Of a stretch of DNA of 62,000 nt, positions 1-10,289 are shown one piece after another. Under the pieces are notes generated by a model. That model had not been told where the DNA came from. It ran no database searches and worked only from the letters and a program-made list of their open reading frames with translations. The DNA comes from Mesostigma viride (Eukaryota; Streptophyta; Mesostigmatophyceae; Mesostigmatales; Mesostigmataceae). The stretch's first letter is position 1; each line of letters starts with the position of its first letter. The stretch covers positions 1,202,529-1,264,528 of the forward strand of contig RPFO01000015.1 of assembly GCA_009746045.1 (NCBI GenBank). The letters run 5' to 3'. The position numbers and the translations under genes are program-made.

Positions 1-2
1 TC

Positions 3-455
3 AGTTGGATGGAGACTAGGGACGACGAACAACTGCGAAAGCTGAGAGCGAATGATGATTGTATTACAATAATACAATGAGAGAGCAATGGAAGCTGAGA
101 GCTCAGAATGGAACGTCTGGGCAAACTCGGGTGCTGTGGCACTCCCCAGTGCTACGCCTATATGCCTATGGCGGTGCTACCTGCAGCACACGACCAGTGG
201 ACAACTGTACACTGCAATGCCATGCGACCACGTCACTAGCATCAACTACACTCGGCCCGTCAGGCCCGGATACCCGGACCTGGCGGGTCGAGCTAGTCTA
301 GGCACAGTCTGGCACTAACCGCACATCGGTCCACATGACACCTCAGTACCGTACACCCTGCCGTACTGTACTGAGGTGTCCCGCTCAGCCGCGGTAGGCA
401 ATACGCGGCGCGCAGGCCGGAAATCCGTGTGTCAGCCTAAGCATCTCATCTAACT
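3..455 (-). repeat. LTR (3' LTR of the minus-strand element)
   Basis: This repeat matches 8042-8498 over its whole length, with small differences around 260-300. On the plus strand it begins AGTTGGATG and ends CATCTAACT, an imperfect 9-bp inverted repeat in place of the usual TG...CA. The adjoining inner sequence (456-480) reads purine-rich on the minus strand, as a polypurine tract would. The near identity of the two LTRs suggests fairly recent insertion. Confidence 0.9.
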
Positions 456-897
456 CCCATTATGTTTTCCTTTCAGGTTGAAGGCTAGCGACTTCAAGCC
501 TGACCCTGCCCAGCTAGGAGACTGACTCCAAGCTGACTGAGGTGCTGAGCAACTGACACCCATACTGCAACATCTGGACTGAAAAAGATGGGCCCCAGAA
601 CTCGTGCAATACTTGTGATGGCATCACGTTTAGCTCAACATGCCCGGGGAGTTCCTCCTCCTCGCGAGCTCACAAGGGAGATAGCTATGCCTGTCTGCCT
701 ATCCAGGGAGTGCACCACCAGCCAAGAGAGCCATTGTAAAAAAATGCCAAGGTAACCGTTTAAGAGGTTCCATGTTGTTCCATCATCATCGCCCACTCAG
801 AGAAAAATACCCAGCCAGGCTGGGTCAACTGAGCTCAGGTTACCTGCAACCTGAGGAGTGACAGTGGACAGGTTTATTGCACCCTGCACTGTCCATG

Positions 898-1103
898 TTG
901 TACCTGCACAACATGTGAGGACCAGCCACCCCTGCCCTGCACAGAGGGGGCTGAAGTCCGAGTGACAGGTGACAGGACTATGACATCCTGGACCTGGCCA
1001 CATTGCACCTGCACAACGTGGGAGACCAGCCACCCCTGCCCTGCACATGGGTGACTGAAGTCCTGGTGACAGGTGACAGGAATATTTCATCCTGCACCTG
1101 TGC
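898..1103. repeat. two tandem ~104-bp units in the 3' untranslated part of the LTR element
   Basis: Two adjacent copies (about 898-1001 and 1002-1103) share ACCTGCACAAC, GACCAGCCACCCCTGCCCTG and GGTGACAGGTGACAGG-type segments, with a partial third copy after them. They lie in the otherwise noncoding stretch 456-1571 between RNase H and the 3' LTR, where I see no other gene. Confidence 0.7.
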
Positions 1104-1571
1104 TGAGCACGTTGTACTAGACAACATGACAGCACCCATGCCTTTACTGCCACTGAACAGTAAGGCCAGGTGGCCCAGGATATCCACAGTGAACTGGGGT
1201 CCTGGGTAACCACCTGTCAAGGGAGCTTTGACCCTCCACTTGAATGGGGGCACCTGAGCCACTGAGCTCAAGGCCAATCCACCAAGGCATACGCCCTAGT
1301 GAATAAAGGTGTGAGATACATCCCATGCCCACCTATGAAGGTGTGCATAACGAAATTCCATGGTGTTGAGAAAATCAAAACAGATTTTATTGGGCATAGG
1401 GCACGCAGATGTATGAAAAACAGACTCCAACCAACCCCCCTTGCTGGAAGCCACAACCTACCCCTTGGACCTGCCCAAGGGGTACTGGGTGACCTAGGCG
1501 GCCCTGGTGAACAGGACCCTGCTAGGCGTCCCCCCTATGGGGCAGGGTTGCCTGCTTGCCATAGGGGTTCA

Positions 1572-2339
1572 TCAAGTGGTACAACAGCTGTATTGTTCAG
1601 CTGCCTGCTGAGGCACTTTAGTGAGTGCATCAGCAGCGTTGTGTTTGTCCTCCACGTGACGGGTGGACTCCCAGTAGGTGGACTCCTGTTTCAGGACCAC
1701 CCAGTCAAGATCAGTGTGGACAGCATAGGGGTTAGCAAGGAAACTGAGGACTGACTGACTGTCAGTGAGCAAGTGTGCCACCACCCCAGCATTGCTGCCT
1801 GCTTGCATCTGCAACCAAACCAGCACATGATTCAAGTACCTGGCATGAAGCACTGCTGACACCACTGCCCTGCACTCAGCAGCATTGCTGCTGACAGCCT
1901 TGCGTCTATGCAACCGGCTGTACCATGAAATGAGAGACAAGGGTGCATCATCATTCTGCACAAAATACAAGCCTGACTCCCTTGCCTGCATCTTGGTAAT
2001 CTGCCTGGACTCCATGGAACTATCCATCATAGCTTGGATGTGAATGGTTTTGTGGAGATCCAAGGAGTGCAAGATAAGGGGAGGGCCTTCCTGGAGAGTT
2101 TTGGTGATGGCTTTGTGACCTACTTGCATCAAGACATCATCATCAACTCTGCTAACCACAGCCAGGTGAGGTGCACACGTTGAGCACAACCACCCCAGCT
2201 TGCCTCTAATGGTAGGACAGGCTCCAGGTTTGATTTTTGTTTGCAAAACCTCCAAGCAGCTGTGCATGTAATCATTGGGAGAGTAAGTGCACACACCCAC
2301 TGGTTTTGATGCTGCTGGAGTTGTAACATTGTGCCACAA
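1572..2339 (-). CDS. Copia-type RNase H domain
   Basis: The minus-strand ORF of 255 aa carries the family signatures SSNAAECRAVVSA (catalytic Glu), LLTDSQSVLSFL (catalytic Asp) and RHVEDKHNAADALTK, the typical C-terminal His segment of Copia RNase H. It ends the polyprotein, 1.1 kb before the 3' LTR. Confidence 0.85.
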   Translation of the reverse strand: MWHNVTTPAASKPVGVCTYSPNDYMHSCLEVLQTKIKPGACPTIRGKLGWLCSTCAPHLAVVSRVDDDVLMQVGHKAITKTLQEGPPLILHSLDLHKTIHIQAMMDSSMESRQITKMQARESGLYFVQNDDAPLSLISWYSRLHRRKAVSSNAAECRAVVSAVLHARYLNHVLVWLQMQAGSNAGVVAHLLTDSQSVLSFLANPYAVHTDLDWVVLKQESTYWESTRHVEDKHNAADALTKVPQQAAEQYSCCTT

Positions 2340-3000
2340 AATTTTATGGCAGTGGTGCCCAGCTCTACTTGCTTGCCAATCTCAAAATGCTGTGACACTT
2401 GTTGAATAAAATCATCCACAGCACGCCTTGGCCCAGCAATCAGCTGATCATCCCCATGCCACACAAAGGTGAGAATGCCATGAGGGTGTGGGACCACAAA
2501 GAAGCAAGGGTCTATGTCATCATATCTAGCCCCTAGCTTTTCAAACACAGCCTGAGCTGACATCCTGAAAATGCGAGGAGCTGATTGCAGCCCTTCAACA
2601 CCTATGTTAGCTTTCAGGTACTGCTGAGGGATGTGTTTTGCCCAAACTCTGGGAGTGGAGACTACATACACCTGACCATGCCACACTTGTTGTGCTATCT
2701 CAGGTGAGCCTTTCAGGAAAGCCCTTTTAATGTCTGTAGCCTTACATACATAGTCATCCCCATCATTGAGATGACCCACAAAGACAGACAGCAAGATTTT
2801 TAGGGATGTTTGCTGAATGCCTGGCGTGTACAACTCTGCCTCTGTCAGATCAGTGGTGCCCTTGAACTCTGTCACACAAGGTCTAGCATGAAAATGACTG
2901 ACCCATCTGCTGCTGGCTTATGTTTACACACAAACTTCAGGCGCAAGTGCTTGCACCCTGCAGGCTTTTTGTCAATAGGTGTGACAGGGGAGTATGAGAA
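2129..3000 (-). pseudogene. Copia-type reverse transcriptase
   Basis: The frame contains the Copia RT landmarks in order. KATDIKRAFLKG holds the first catalytic Asp. LKANIGVEGLQSAPRIF corresponds to the LYGLKQAPR block. FVWHGDDQLIAG holds the paired Asp residues, with GDD replacing the usual VDD. A thumb-like segment (HFEIGKQVEL) follows. The ORF runs 2875-2129, and matching N-terminal residues lie upstream in another frame. It overlaps the RNase H ORF in a different frame near 2130-2340, so at least two indels break the polyprotein. Confidence 0.85.
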
Positions 3001-3308
3001 GGACTAAGAGGATCTGGCACTACCCATTCTTCCCTGGCCTTGTTAAAGGCCTCCACCCATTTTAGGAATCCTATGTGTGTGCGACAGTCTTGCTCTATCT
3101 GTTCATAAGAAAGAGGAGACATTTTAGCCACATCATGCTTGCCCAATCCAAATGAGTTGGGATGAAGTTTTTGGTTGTGAACCAAGTCTGCCACACAGGG
3201 TTCTTGCCCTGGGGCATACTTGGGTGTAGCAAATTTTACAGAAGCAATGTTGGTGTTAAGAAGTTTTTCAAGAGAAATTTTGAAATGATTCAGATCAACA
3301 CCACCCAT
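2937..3308 (-). CDS. linker ORF between protease-like and RT regions
   Basis: This 123-aa minus-strand frame begins MGGVDLNHFKISLEKL. It lies where Copia polyproteins have the spacer that leads into the RT. It has no motif I recognise. The start of the RT itself (a KKPAGCKHLRLKF-type segment) appears in another frame around 2900-3000, so this frame probably ends through an indel. Confidence 0.4.
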   Translation of the reverse strand: MGGVDLNHFKISLEKLLNTNIASVKFATPKYAPGQEPCVADLVHNQKLHPNSFGLGKHDVAKMSPLSYEQIEQDCRTHIGFLKWVEAFNKAREEWVVPDPLSPSHTPLSHLLTKSLQGASTCA

Positions 3309-3987
3309 GTCCTGGATGGATAGTCTATCACTGGAGATGAGACACCAGGGTAACAGAGAAAAGGATCCCCCAACAAAGCATTCCCTTTATAACCTTCCAA
3401 GACCTGAAAAGGAGTGGGGATACCGAGTATAGTCAACATGACCTGACCTAATACCTTGAGGGATGACTGCCCTGAGAAATCAGCCACATGGTGCCAGGGT
3501 GAAGGTTCCAAAGGCAATGGGGCACAGCCAGGGCACTGATAATGCTGACCTGGGCTTGTGTGTCCACTGCAACCATAAATGGGCTATTGTCATTCTGCCC
3601 AACCTTCCCCACCTTAGCTGATCCTGCAGCAGTTTGAGCTTTGGCTCTATGAGCTGCTTGTAAAATGCGAACAGCGTCTGCTAGGCTGCGTTTGGAAGGT
3701 GCAGCTAGTGGCTGAGCTATGTTCACACTTGAAGAGGTGATAGGTTGCTGATCACCTGTTTTGCCAATGTGACCCTCTGCTGCAGGGGGCCAAGCCTGCA
3801 GTGACTGCCTGCAATCATCAAGGGTGACCTGGGTGTCACAGTGGGTGTGGCTCTCACACTCACCAGTGGGTGTTCCAAACAACCACTCACTGGGCAACGC
3901 TGGGATGCCAGGCAACTGTACAGGGCTGTCGGCCAACAGCTCTTCCTCCTCTGCCACGTCTGACACAGTTGGAAAATACAATTTCAT
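3290..3987 (-). pseudogene. retropepsin-like protease region of the LTR element
   Basis: The first frame (3987-3448) ends with MVAVDTQAQVSIISAL, which resembles the aspartic-protease active site D-T/S-G-A with Q in place of G. The adjoining frame (3517-3290) carries VADFSGQSSLKVLGQV and later GNALLGDPFL, matching the hydrophobic-G loop near the end of retropepsins. Together they look like one protease split by a frameshift near 3500. Its position after integrase and before RT is unusual, because Copia proteases normally precede integrase. It could also be a degenerate duplicate. Confidence 0.6.
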
Positions 3988-5259
3988 CCTGTGAGGTGAA
4001 CACCTGTGAATTTTCCCGTGTCATTGTGTTTAACTAACACTGTCCTGCCAGTGGTGTTAAACTTTAGGATGGTGGCTGGCCCATGCCAGGTACCCACCTT
4101 GCCTAGTCCCGACTCCTTGTAGAATAGGACCTGATCCCCTTCTCTGAAGGTGGGACGTGGATGCTTTGCATCCTTGACAGCTAACCTGCTAGCTGTCTGT
4201 GCTCGCTGTGCGTTGTATAGGGCTAGTACCTCAGGTGGATAAATGCCTGCATGCAATCCATCTGGTGTAATGACCACCCCTTGTGGGGTTTTCATGAGTG
4301 GCCTCCTGTTGAGGACTTGGCACAACCTGGTGGACCACAGAGCTCTGTCAGCATATGACCCACTGTCAGCCAGCAGATTGCCATCTTCTTTGGCTACAAG
4401 GGTTTTAATGGACCTGATGGCCCTTTCAATAATGCCTTGCCTCTCATGATCTTCTAGCCCAGCCAGATCAATAGCCTCACACCCTGGTTCATTGGCAAGA
4501 CACGTGAACTGCTGATCCAGTAACAATGCCTCCACAGGGTAGTACCTGGCCTGAGCAATCAAGAGAGCCCTGAGCAACTGTGTCTTGTCCATTCCAGGTA
4601 ATGGTTCAATGGTTGTGTACCTTGACCATGCATCTTTAAGTGCCAAGTAAGATTGTCCTTTGATATGAAAGACATCTCCTACCACCCTGCCCTTGCTCTT
4701 AGGTGGGGTAGCTACATGCCACTTAGGGGGTTTGGGTGCATTGAACTGACAATGCTGGCAGTGGGATCTGACCACCTGGCATGCACGTCTGAGTGCTGCC
4801 CCCCCTATTGCTGCTGCCACCACCTCTGCACTCACTTCATGCCCATAAAGGAAATGCAACTGCAAAGCAAGCTCCTGAAAACTGATCTGAGCATCCTCTG
4901 CTGGGGACACTCTGCACACCTTGGGAACCATAGATGTGAAGGTTGGTTTAGAGACATAATCTTCTGAAACCAGCTGTAGCACCTTTCCAGAACTGCTCAC
5001 TGCTCTGACAGTGGGGCATGCAGATGAAAGGGGTGAAGCAGGCACACTCAAGCCAGCATGAGAGGGAGACTCACACTTCTTGCCGTAAGGAGGCCGCTTG
5101 CAGTCCTTGGGGTCACCGTGGGGCGGCCCGTGGCACTTGTGGCACAGGACGTCCAAATGCCCCAGCTCGTCCACGTTCTTGCGGCAGGTGGGCCGCAGGT
5201 GGTACTTCATGCCACAGCGGGTGCACCGCTGAGAAGACTTGTCCTCCTTGTCCTGCTTC

Positions 5260-5333
<74 letters not shown>

Positions 5334-6014
5334 GCTGTTGCTGTTGTTGTTGTTGTTGCTGGAGCTGCCCCCCTTGGAGGGAGACTGCCCCTTACCCTTG
5401 CCCTTGCCCCAGCCCCTGCCCTTGCCCTTGCCCTTGCCCTTGCCCTTGCCCTTGCCCTTAAACATTTGTCCCAGCAGGGACTTGACTTCTGCCATAGTGA
5501 CAGGTCTCTTGCTCCTGTCTTCCCTCTCCCTATCCTCCTCCTCCCTCTCTTCCCCCCTGACCCTCTTTACAGAGGTGCCCATGGCCCCCTGGCTAAGGGG
5601 AGCCAAGGCCAGCTTGATATAATCCAATGCCTCCTTCATGTCCTCCCAGTACTTTGCCATTCCTGTGGCAAGCATAGCGTAGGTGTTTTTGTCAAGTTTG
5701 AGTTTCTCAAGGAAGGAACGCAGCAAGAACTTGTGATCTAGCTGCTGGACATCAGGACGTGCTTTGATGGCTAGCTCATATTTCTTTGTCTCAGCCACAT
5801 AGTCCACTGATGTGACCCTGTATTCCTCTACCCACCTGAATGCCCCATAGATGTCCACAGATGAGGGGGTGGAGAGGAGGTCAGTTAGCTCCTTCATGAA
5901 AGCCTCCCAAACTGCCCTAGCCTGCGTGTCCTGCCACTTGGGATACCTACGCTGGAAGACAAGAATGAGATTCTGAATCTGAGAAGAGGACTGATGGTAG
6001 AAATCCCCCTGCAT
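3984..6014 (-). CDS. gag capsid-zinc knuckle-integrase polyprotein, 676 aa
   Basis: This open frame reads as follows. A capsid-like N-terminal third is followed by a charged stretch and a KG-repeat, then a run of about 40 mostly asparagine residues encoded by (AAC)n. Next come CTRCGMKYHLRPTC, a perfect CCHC knuckle, and a second near-knuckle, CHKCHGPPHGDPKDC. The C-terminal half is an integrase: an HX4H...CX2C zinc module, a catalytic triad in GDVFHI, LLLDQQF and QGIIERAI, and a C-terminal segment with FREGDQVLFY and a WHGPATIL motif resembling GPY/F. Its stop overlaps the ATG of the next ORF (ATGA, 3984-3987). It probably continues the upstream gag frame through a frameshift near 6020. Confidence 0.85.
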
Positions 6015-6040
6015 GAGAGATCCAAACCAATTCTTGACAT

Positions 6041-7997
6041 TCAGTTCCTCCCTAGCCAGCTGAGAGAGAGAAGTGCATGATTCCCCTGCTCCCTAGTATA
6101 CCCCTCAGGCAGCCCCCTGACATTAATCCTATCCACAGGACGGTTTTCATTGTAAGTGGGCAACCTAGAGGGGGATGCAGGGGGAGAGGGAGAAGATGGT
6201 GTTGCTGCTGCAGCATTCACAGGAGAGACCTGCTGAGAGGGAAGTGCTACTTGAGTGAGCTGAGCAGGATGGGCAAACATGGGCTGTGTAGGAGGGTTAG
6301 ACAACATAGGGGTGGGCTGGGTGGGGGTGTGAGTGTGTGTCACTTCCCGCCTCCTGCTGCGGGCCTCCTCCCAATCATGGAAGGTGGGAGAGAGGGACAC
6401 TTCATCGTCAGTAGGGTTAGTAAGATCATGATGCAGCCAGGTAGGCAGAGTTAGCCACCTACCCGCCCCTCTCAGGATGGCGTTGTGCAGGAGCTCCAGC
6501 AAACGCACCAGACGCACCCTGCTGCCCTGCACCCTCCTCCCTGAGAGGAGAGCCTGCAGGGCAGGCAGCAGGTCGTCGCACACCCTACGTGTGCCCGCTT
6601 GGAGGTTGGGCAGGCCCAGGATGTGCGTGATGATTGCACACACCAGGCTGCCCGCCTCCGCGACGTGCATCTGCTGGCTCCTGTCGGCCAGCCCACGGAA
6701 GGAGGCTGTGGCTGTCTGTATGGCACGCCACACGGCCTCATCACCAGGGTGATGAAGTCGCGACCTTGCAGGTCGCCCTCCAGCAGTGCTGGTTGCTGCC
6801 CAGCTGCGGTGGGACCCTGGGCCCCTCCGGCCCTGCCAGGGCTTGTCCTTGTTGCGGCTAGAGGGGGCCTGCCCCCCAGAGCCGCTGGAGGTGCCCGTGA
6901 CACCCTCCATGGGGGCTGCATCCCCCGCCAGCGCCGGAGGCGCCGGCGTCGCTGCCGGGGTCCCTGCGACCCCGGGCGCTTGTGTCGCCGCCGGGGTCCC
7001 TGCGACCCCGGTGGCCTCCTCAGCCACCTGGCCCCCCACGCTGGGCGGGGGAGCCTGCGGCTGAGGTTGGACCCTCTGACCTGCCAGAGGGTCCTGGGTG
7101 GCTTCACCACCCATGGGCGTGTTGGGGGCGTCTGCCGCCCCGCGCTCCGTCGCAGGCGGCATCGCAGCCGCCTCACGCCTATCCGGGCCCCAGCCAACTG
7201 GCGTGACTTGGGGCCACGGCCCCAACGGAGTCAGCGCGATCTCCTGTCGGGCGACCACGCAGCGCCTCTCTCTGGCGCTGCCTGGACGCCCACTGATCAA
7301 CAGTGCCGGGGTTGTGCCTCGGCCGATTGGCGAAACAGTACAGCCAAACTGCCACCTGAACCAGGGGACTGCATCCTCAACGCCCCTCGATGCGTTTGCA
7401 CCCGATGAACCTCTATCGCGTGATCTCCTCATCTGGAAGCAACTGAAAACGTTGAGCAGATCCGGCCGTTCACCGAAATGAACGCCGGGATGTCGTCCTC
7501 CCCAATGGGGAGAAAATGGGGGGGCGCCCGAACGCGACCGGGGGCGGAACATGTTCCCCATACCGGTCAATGTCCATGGTGGCCATCTGTCGGCCCACGG
7601 AAAGGTTGCCAGACGTCGCAGGTGTCTGCGACGAAAGCTCGAGCGAAGGCCGAGGCCTCGCAGGCGGCACCTCGCCATCCTCCTCGAGGAATCACTCCGC
7701 TCACGACCCCCGTCACCTGCGACGGGGGAATTGCGTGCCCGGGGGACCTGCCCCCCAGGTGCCATGGCGGACGAACCGCCAGTGGCAAACGGACGACCGC
7801 TCGCCATCCCCGGGCGCCGGGCCCCACCTGCGGGCCCCGACGCCTGGGTGGTCAGCGACCACCGTGCGGAAGGTGACGTTGGGCGTCACCCTCGCATCGT
7901 TGGTGGAGGGCGTGCCCTCCGGCGAAAGGCGGGGTGAGGTGCGCCTGGCAGGCGCCTTCCCCTTGTTGTTGCCGTTGTTGCCGTTGTTGGAAGCCAT
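6041..7997 (-). pseudogene. gag-like N-terminal ORF region of the LTR element (frameshifted)
   Basis: The first ATG downstream of the 5' LTR is at 7997 and opens MASNNGNNGNNKGKAPARR. After about 95 codons the reading continues in another frame (7807-6041, 588 aa), so at least one indel is present. The protein is rich in Pro, Ala, Arg and Gly and has a short VAGTPAAT-type repeat near 6950-7000. A more ordered segment follows (about 6750-6400). I see no zinc knuckle or enzyme motif here. Its place directly after the LTR makes a structural, gag-type role likely, but this is inferred from position. Confidence 0.6.
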
Positions 7998-8023
7998 ATC
8001 TTTTTTTTTTTTGTAAAAAAAAT

Positions 8024-8041
8024 ATCGAACTTTTCAGTCCA
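8024..8041 (-). promoter_or_regulatory. putative primer-binding site of the LTR element
   Basis: Immediately inside the 5' LTR the minus strand starts TGGACTGAAAAG. TGG pairs with the CCA end of a tRNA, as in most LTR elements. The rest should match the acceptor stem of the priming tRNA, which I cannot name without a tRNA set. The site fixes the LTR boundary at 8042. Confidence 0.55.
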
Positions 8042-8498
8042 AGTTGGATGGAGACTAGGGACGACGAACAACTGCGAAAGCTGAGAGCGAATGATGATTG
8101 TATTACAATAATACAATGAGAGAGCAATGGAAGCTGAGAGCTCAGAATGGAACGTCTGGGCAAACTCGGGTGCTGTGGCACTCCCCAGTGCTACGCCTAT
8201 ATGCCTATGGCGGTGCTACCTGCAGCACACGACCAGTGGACAACTGTACACTGCAATGCCATGCGACCACGTCACTAGCATCAACTACACTCGGCCCGTC
8301 CAGAACCGGATAACCCGGGTCTGGCGGGTCGAGCTGAAGTCTAGGCACAGTCTGGCACTAACCGCACATCGGTCCACATGACACCTCAGTACCGTACACC
8401 CTGCCGTACTGTACTGAGGTGTCCCGCTCAGCCGCGGTAGGCAATACGCGGCGCGCAGGCCGGAAATCCGTGTGTCAGCCTAAGCATCTCATCTAACT
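8042..8498 (-). repeat. LTR (5' LTR of the minus-strand element)
   Basis: This is the second copy of the terminal repeat, with the same AGTTGGATG...CATCTAACT ends. It abuts the putative primer-binding site at its inner edge and host sequence at its outer edge. In the element's orientation this LTR should hold the promoter. I could not identify a TATA box with confidence. Confidence 0.9.
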
Positions 8499-8742
8499 GA
8501 GTCTTCTTCTGTCTCGACACCCCGAAAATCCCGTTGGAGATCTCGTTGCTATCACGCTCGACATCACCTTGCTCGCCAGCGACCAGCTCGCTGCTATCTT
8601 TTCCGTCATCATTCACTATTCCGGGTCTTGGCGGCCTGCCGTTACCTGCTGTGCCCAGTTCTAAAATACCTCCGCCTGCTGTGAAAAAATTCCTGAACCT
8701 AAATCCTGTCGGAATAGGCACCTTTCTCTTTTTGCTGTTCAT
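8499..8742 (-). pseudogene. 5' part of an unknown ORF interrupted by the LTR element
   Basis: On the minus strand an ORF opens at 8742 with MNSKKRKVPIPTGFRF and runs into the LTR after about 80 codons. KKRKV resembles a monopartite nuclear-localisation signal. The rest is polar and acidic, without a recognisable domain. The putative target duplication is within the ORF, so the element appears to have landed in it. Its continuation would lie left of the window. It may be a first exon or just an open frame. Confidence 0.4.
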
Positions 8743-10289
8743 TCCCTAAAAACACTTTACGCACACTACTCACTAAACATTCGAAAGCAAAATGCAGCTA
8801 CATAGCTCGGCAGCCGCCGCTGTGGCTGGCTTTCGTCTTCGTTTTCTGCAATAGCTTGCATGCGTTTCGTTAATCAGGCTGCGCTACCAATATGACAAGT
8901 GTGTTTACGGATTCAGAAAACTGACTCATTTTCTACTGTTGGCTCACGGTGCATTTTTCTCGTTTCTCGTTTCAGGATTTCCCGCCAAAAAACTTGGTTT
9001 TTTATTAAAAAATATTTACACAGAAATTTTAAGTCACCCAGGTAAAGTTTTTATGCTTTAGCTGTACGTCTCATAAAAACACACTATATATCTAGACATG
9101 CATATCTGGTTTCACATGGACCTCATGAAATCACATCATCCCATGGCACGCATTCCTGCATTCACATGTGCTGATTTTTCTACTCCAGTTCAGACTCATA
9201 AGACTCGCTATCGCTGTCCACCCTAATAGGGCGTTTCTGCCGCGCCTTGTTATTGCAATCTTGTAAGACTTTCTCAATGAGGGTGTCATCATCCAAGTCA
9301 TTGTTACGCGGAGGGCGTCGCACCTCAGCGAGGATGGCGTCCATGACTATAACAGCGCTCGCTCTATGGCACGTGCAATCACATGCAGTGAGTGGTCACC
9401 CAACTATGGCGTTACCATGATCTCAAAAGCAGATTGCGCACGGGGATAGTCCAGACCCCTTCCATAGTACACTCTCCTGCTAACCATGCAGGAATTTGGT
9501 TTCCTCCTGCCAACCATGCAGACAAGTGGCCAGTCTTCATCATATGTGATAGCGTCCTAACAAGGTTTGGCTCGCGACTAATCCTTGCATGATCGTTGAA
9601 CCAGCACACGGCTGCACTTCTGTTAGGCATTGAGACACAATGTGTCAGATTCATGCAACATACTCGATCTATCTCCTACTTTTTCCTTTATCTTCTTCGT
9701 CAATACAATGTTCATACAGAATGTCGAACCTGGCAGCTTAATTTTCCGATTTCAGGGGTACCCAAACATGCCAGAAAACTTGGTCTTGTGGCGCTTTGTA
9801 CCCTCCGTACTTTTAATGCTCGGTGTCTTGCTAAATGCCGACTAGAATGGTACAAAGTCTCCCCGACGTCATCGACCGCCTCGTCTTCATCTTGCATGAG
9901 CCTCGTCCACGTCCACCTCGCCTTGAATGGCCTTTTGCCTGCACACAAGATGCATAGGCGACGCTGAAACAAGGAAATCAAGACCATAGAAGATCCAACT
10001 TCTAATTAGACGGTCGGCTGAAAAACATTTCTGGATGAAAATGACGGACAGTAAAACCGTGGCAGATTCCTAAAACATGGCAGATTATAAACCAATGTCG
10101 CGTTTCAGATTATAAACCAATGTCGTGACCACCATGGGCGTTCCTTGCATAGGCTTCCCTGCATAGTCCACCACTATCCTTATGAATTCAACGGTTGACC
10201 CTGCCCTCAGCTTTCTTTCATGTCATCGCGCTCTTTTTGATCACGTCGGACAGATTCGCCCGCTCGACAGAATTTGTGCTCATATATTC
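8743..10289. other. intergenic stretch, no recognised gene except one small ORF
   Basis: The DNA is AT-richer than the flanking elements. Apart from the small minus-strand ORF at 9180-9344 I see no coding signature, tRNA or clear repeat boundary. The sequence becomes homologous to the LINE at 28960-32590 from about 10290. Confidence 0.5.
9180..9344 (-). CDS. small acidic-tailed ORF, 54 aa
   Basis: ATG at 9344 and TAG at 9180 enclose 54 codons beginning MDAILAEVRRPPRNND and ending in a Ser/Asp/Glu-rich tail (VDSDSESYESELE). The N-terminal half is charged and contains DDDTLIEKVL. No family is recognised. It could be an exon or a fragment of a transposase; expression is unknown. Confidence 0.3.
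   Translation of the reverse strand: MDAILAEVRRPPRNNDLDDDTLIEKVLQDCNNKARQKRPIRVDSDSESYESELE

Larger units (their letters stand above)
3..8498 (-). mobile_element. LTR retrotransposon with Copia-type RT/RNase H, nearly complete
   Basis: Two direct repeats of about 455 bp (3-455 and 8042-8498) flank ORFs that all read on the minus strand. In reading order these are a gag-like region, CCHC zinc knuckles, integrase, a retropepsin-like stretch, reverse transcriptase and RNase H. The RT and RNase H resemble Ty1/Copia enzymes. The base after the right LTR begins gagtc (8499-8503) and the window opens with tc just before the left LTR, as expected for a 5-bp target duplication cut by the window edge. 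Several frameshifts indicate the copy is inactive. The RT-RH order and motifs are solid; the exact clade is inferred. Confidence 0.9.

Noticed and set aside
5018-5741. Poly-Cys, poly-Leu and poly-Val plus-strand ORFs
   Set aside because: They are opposite-strand readings of the (AAC)n tract in the gag-integrase ORF.
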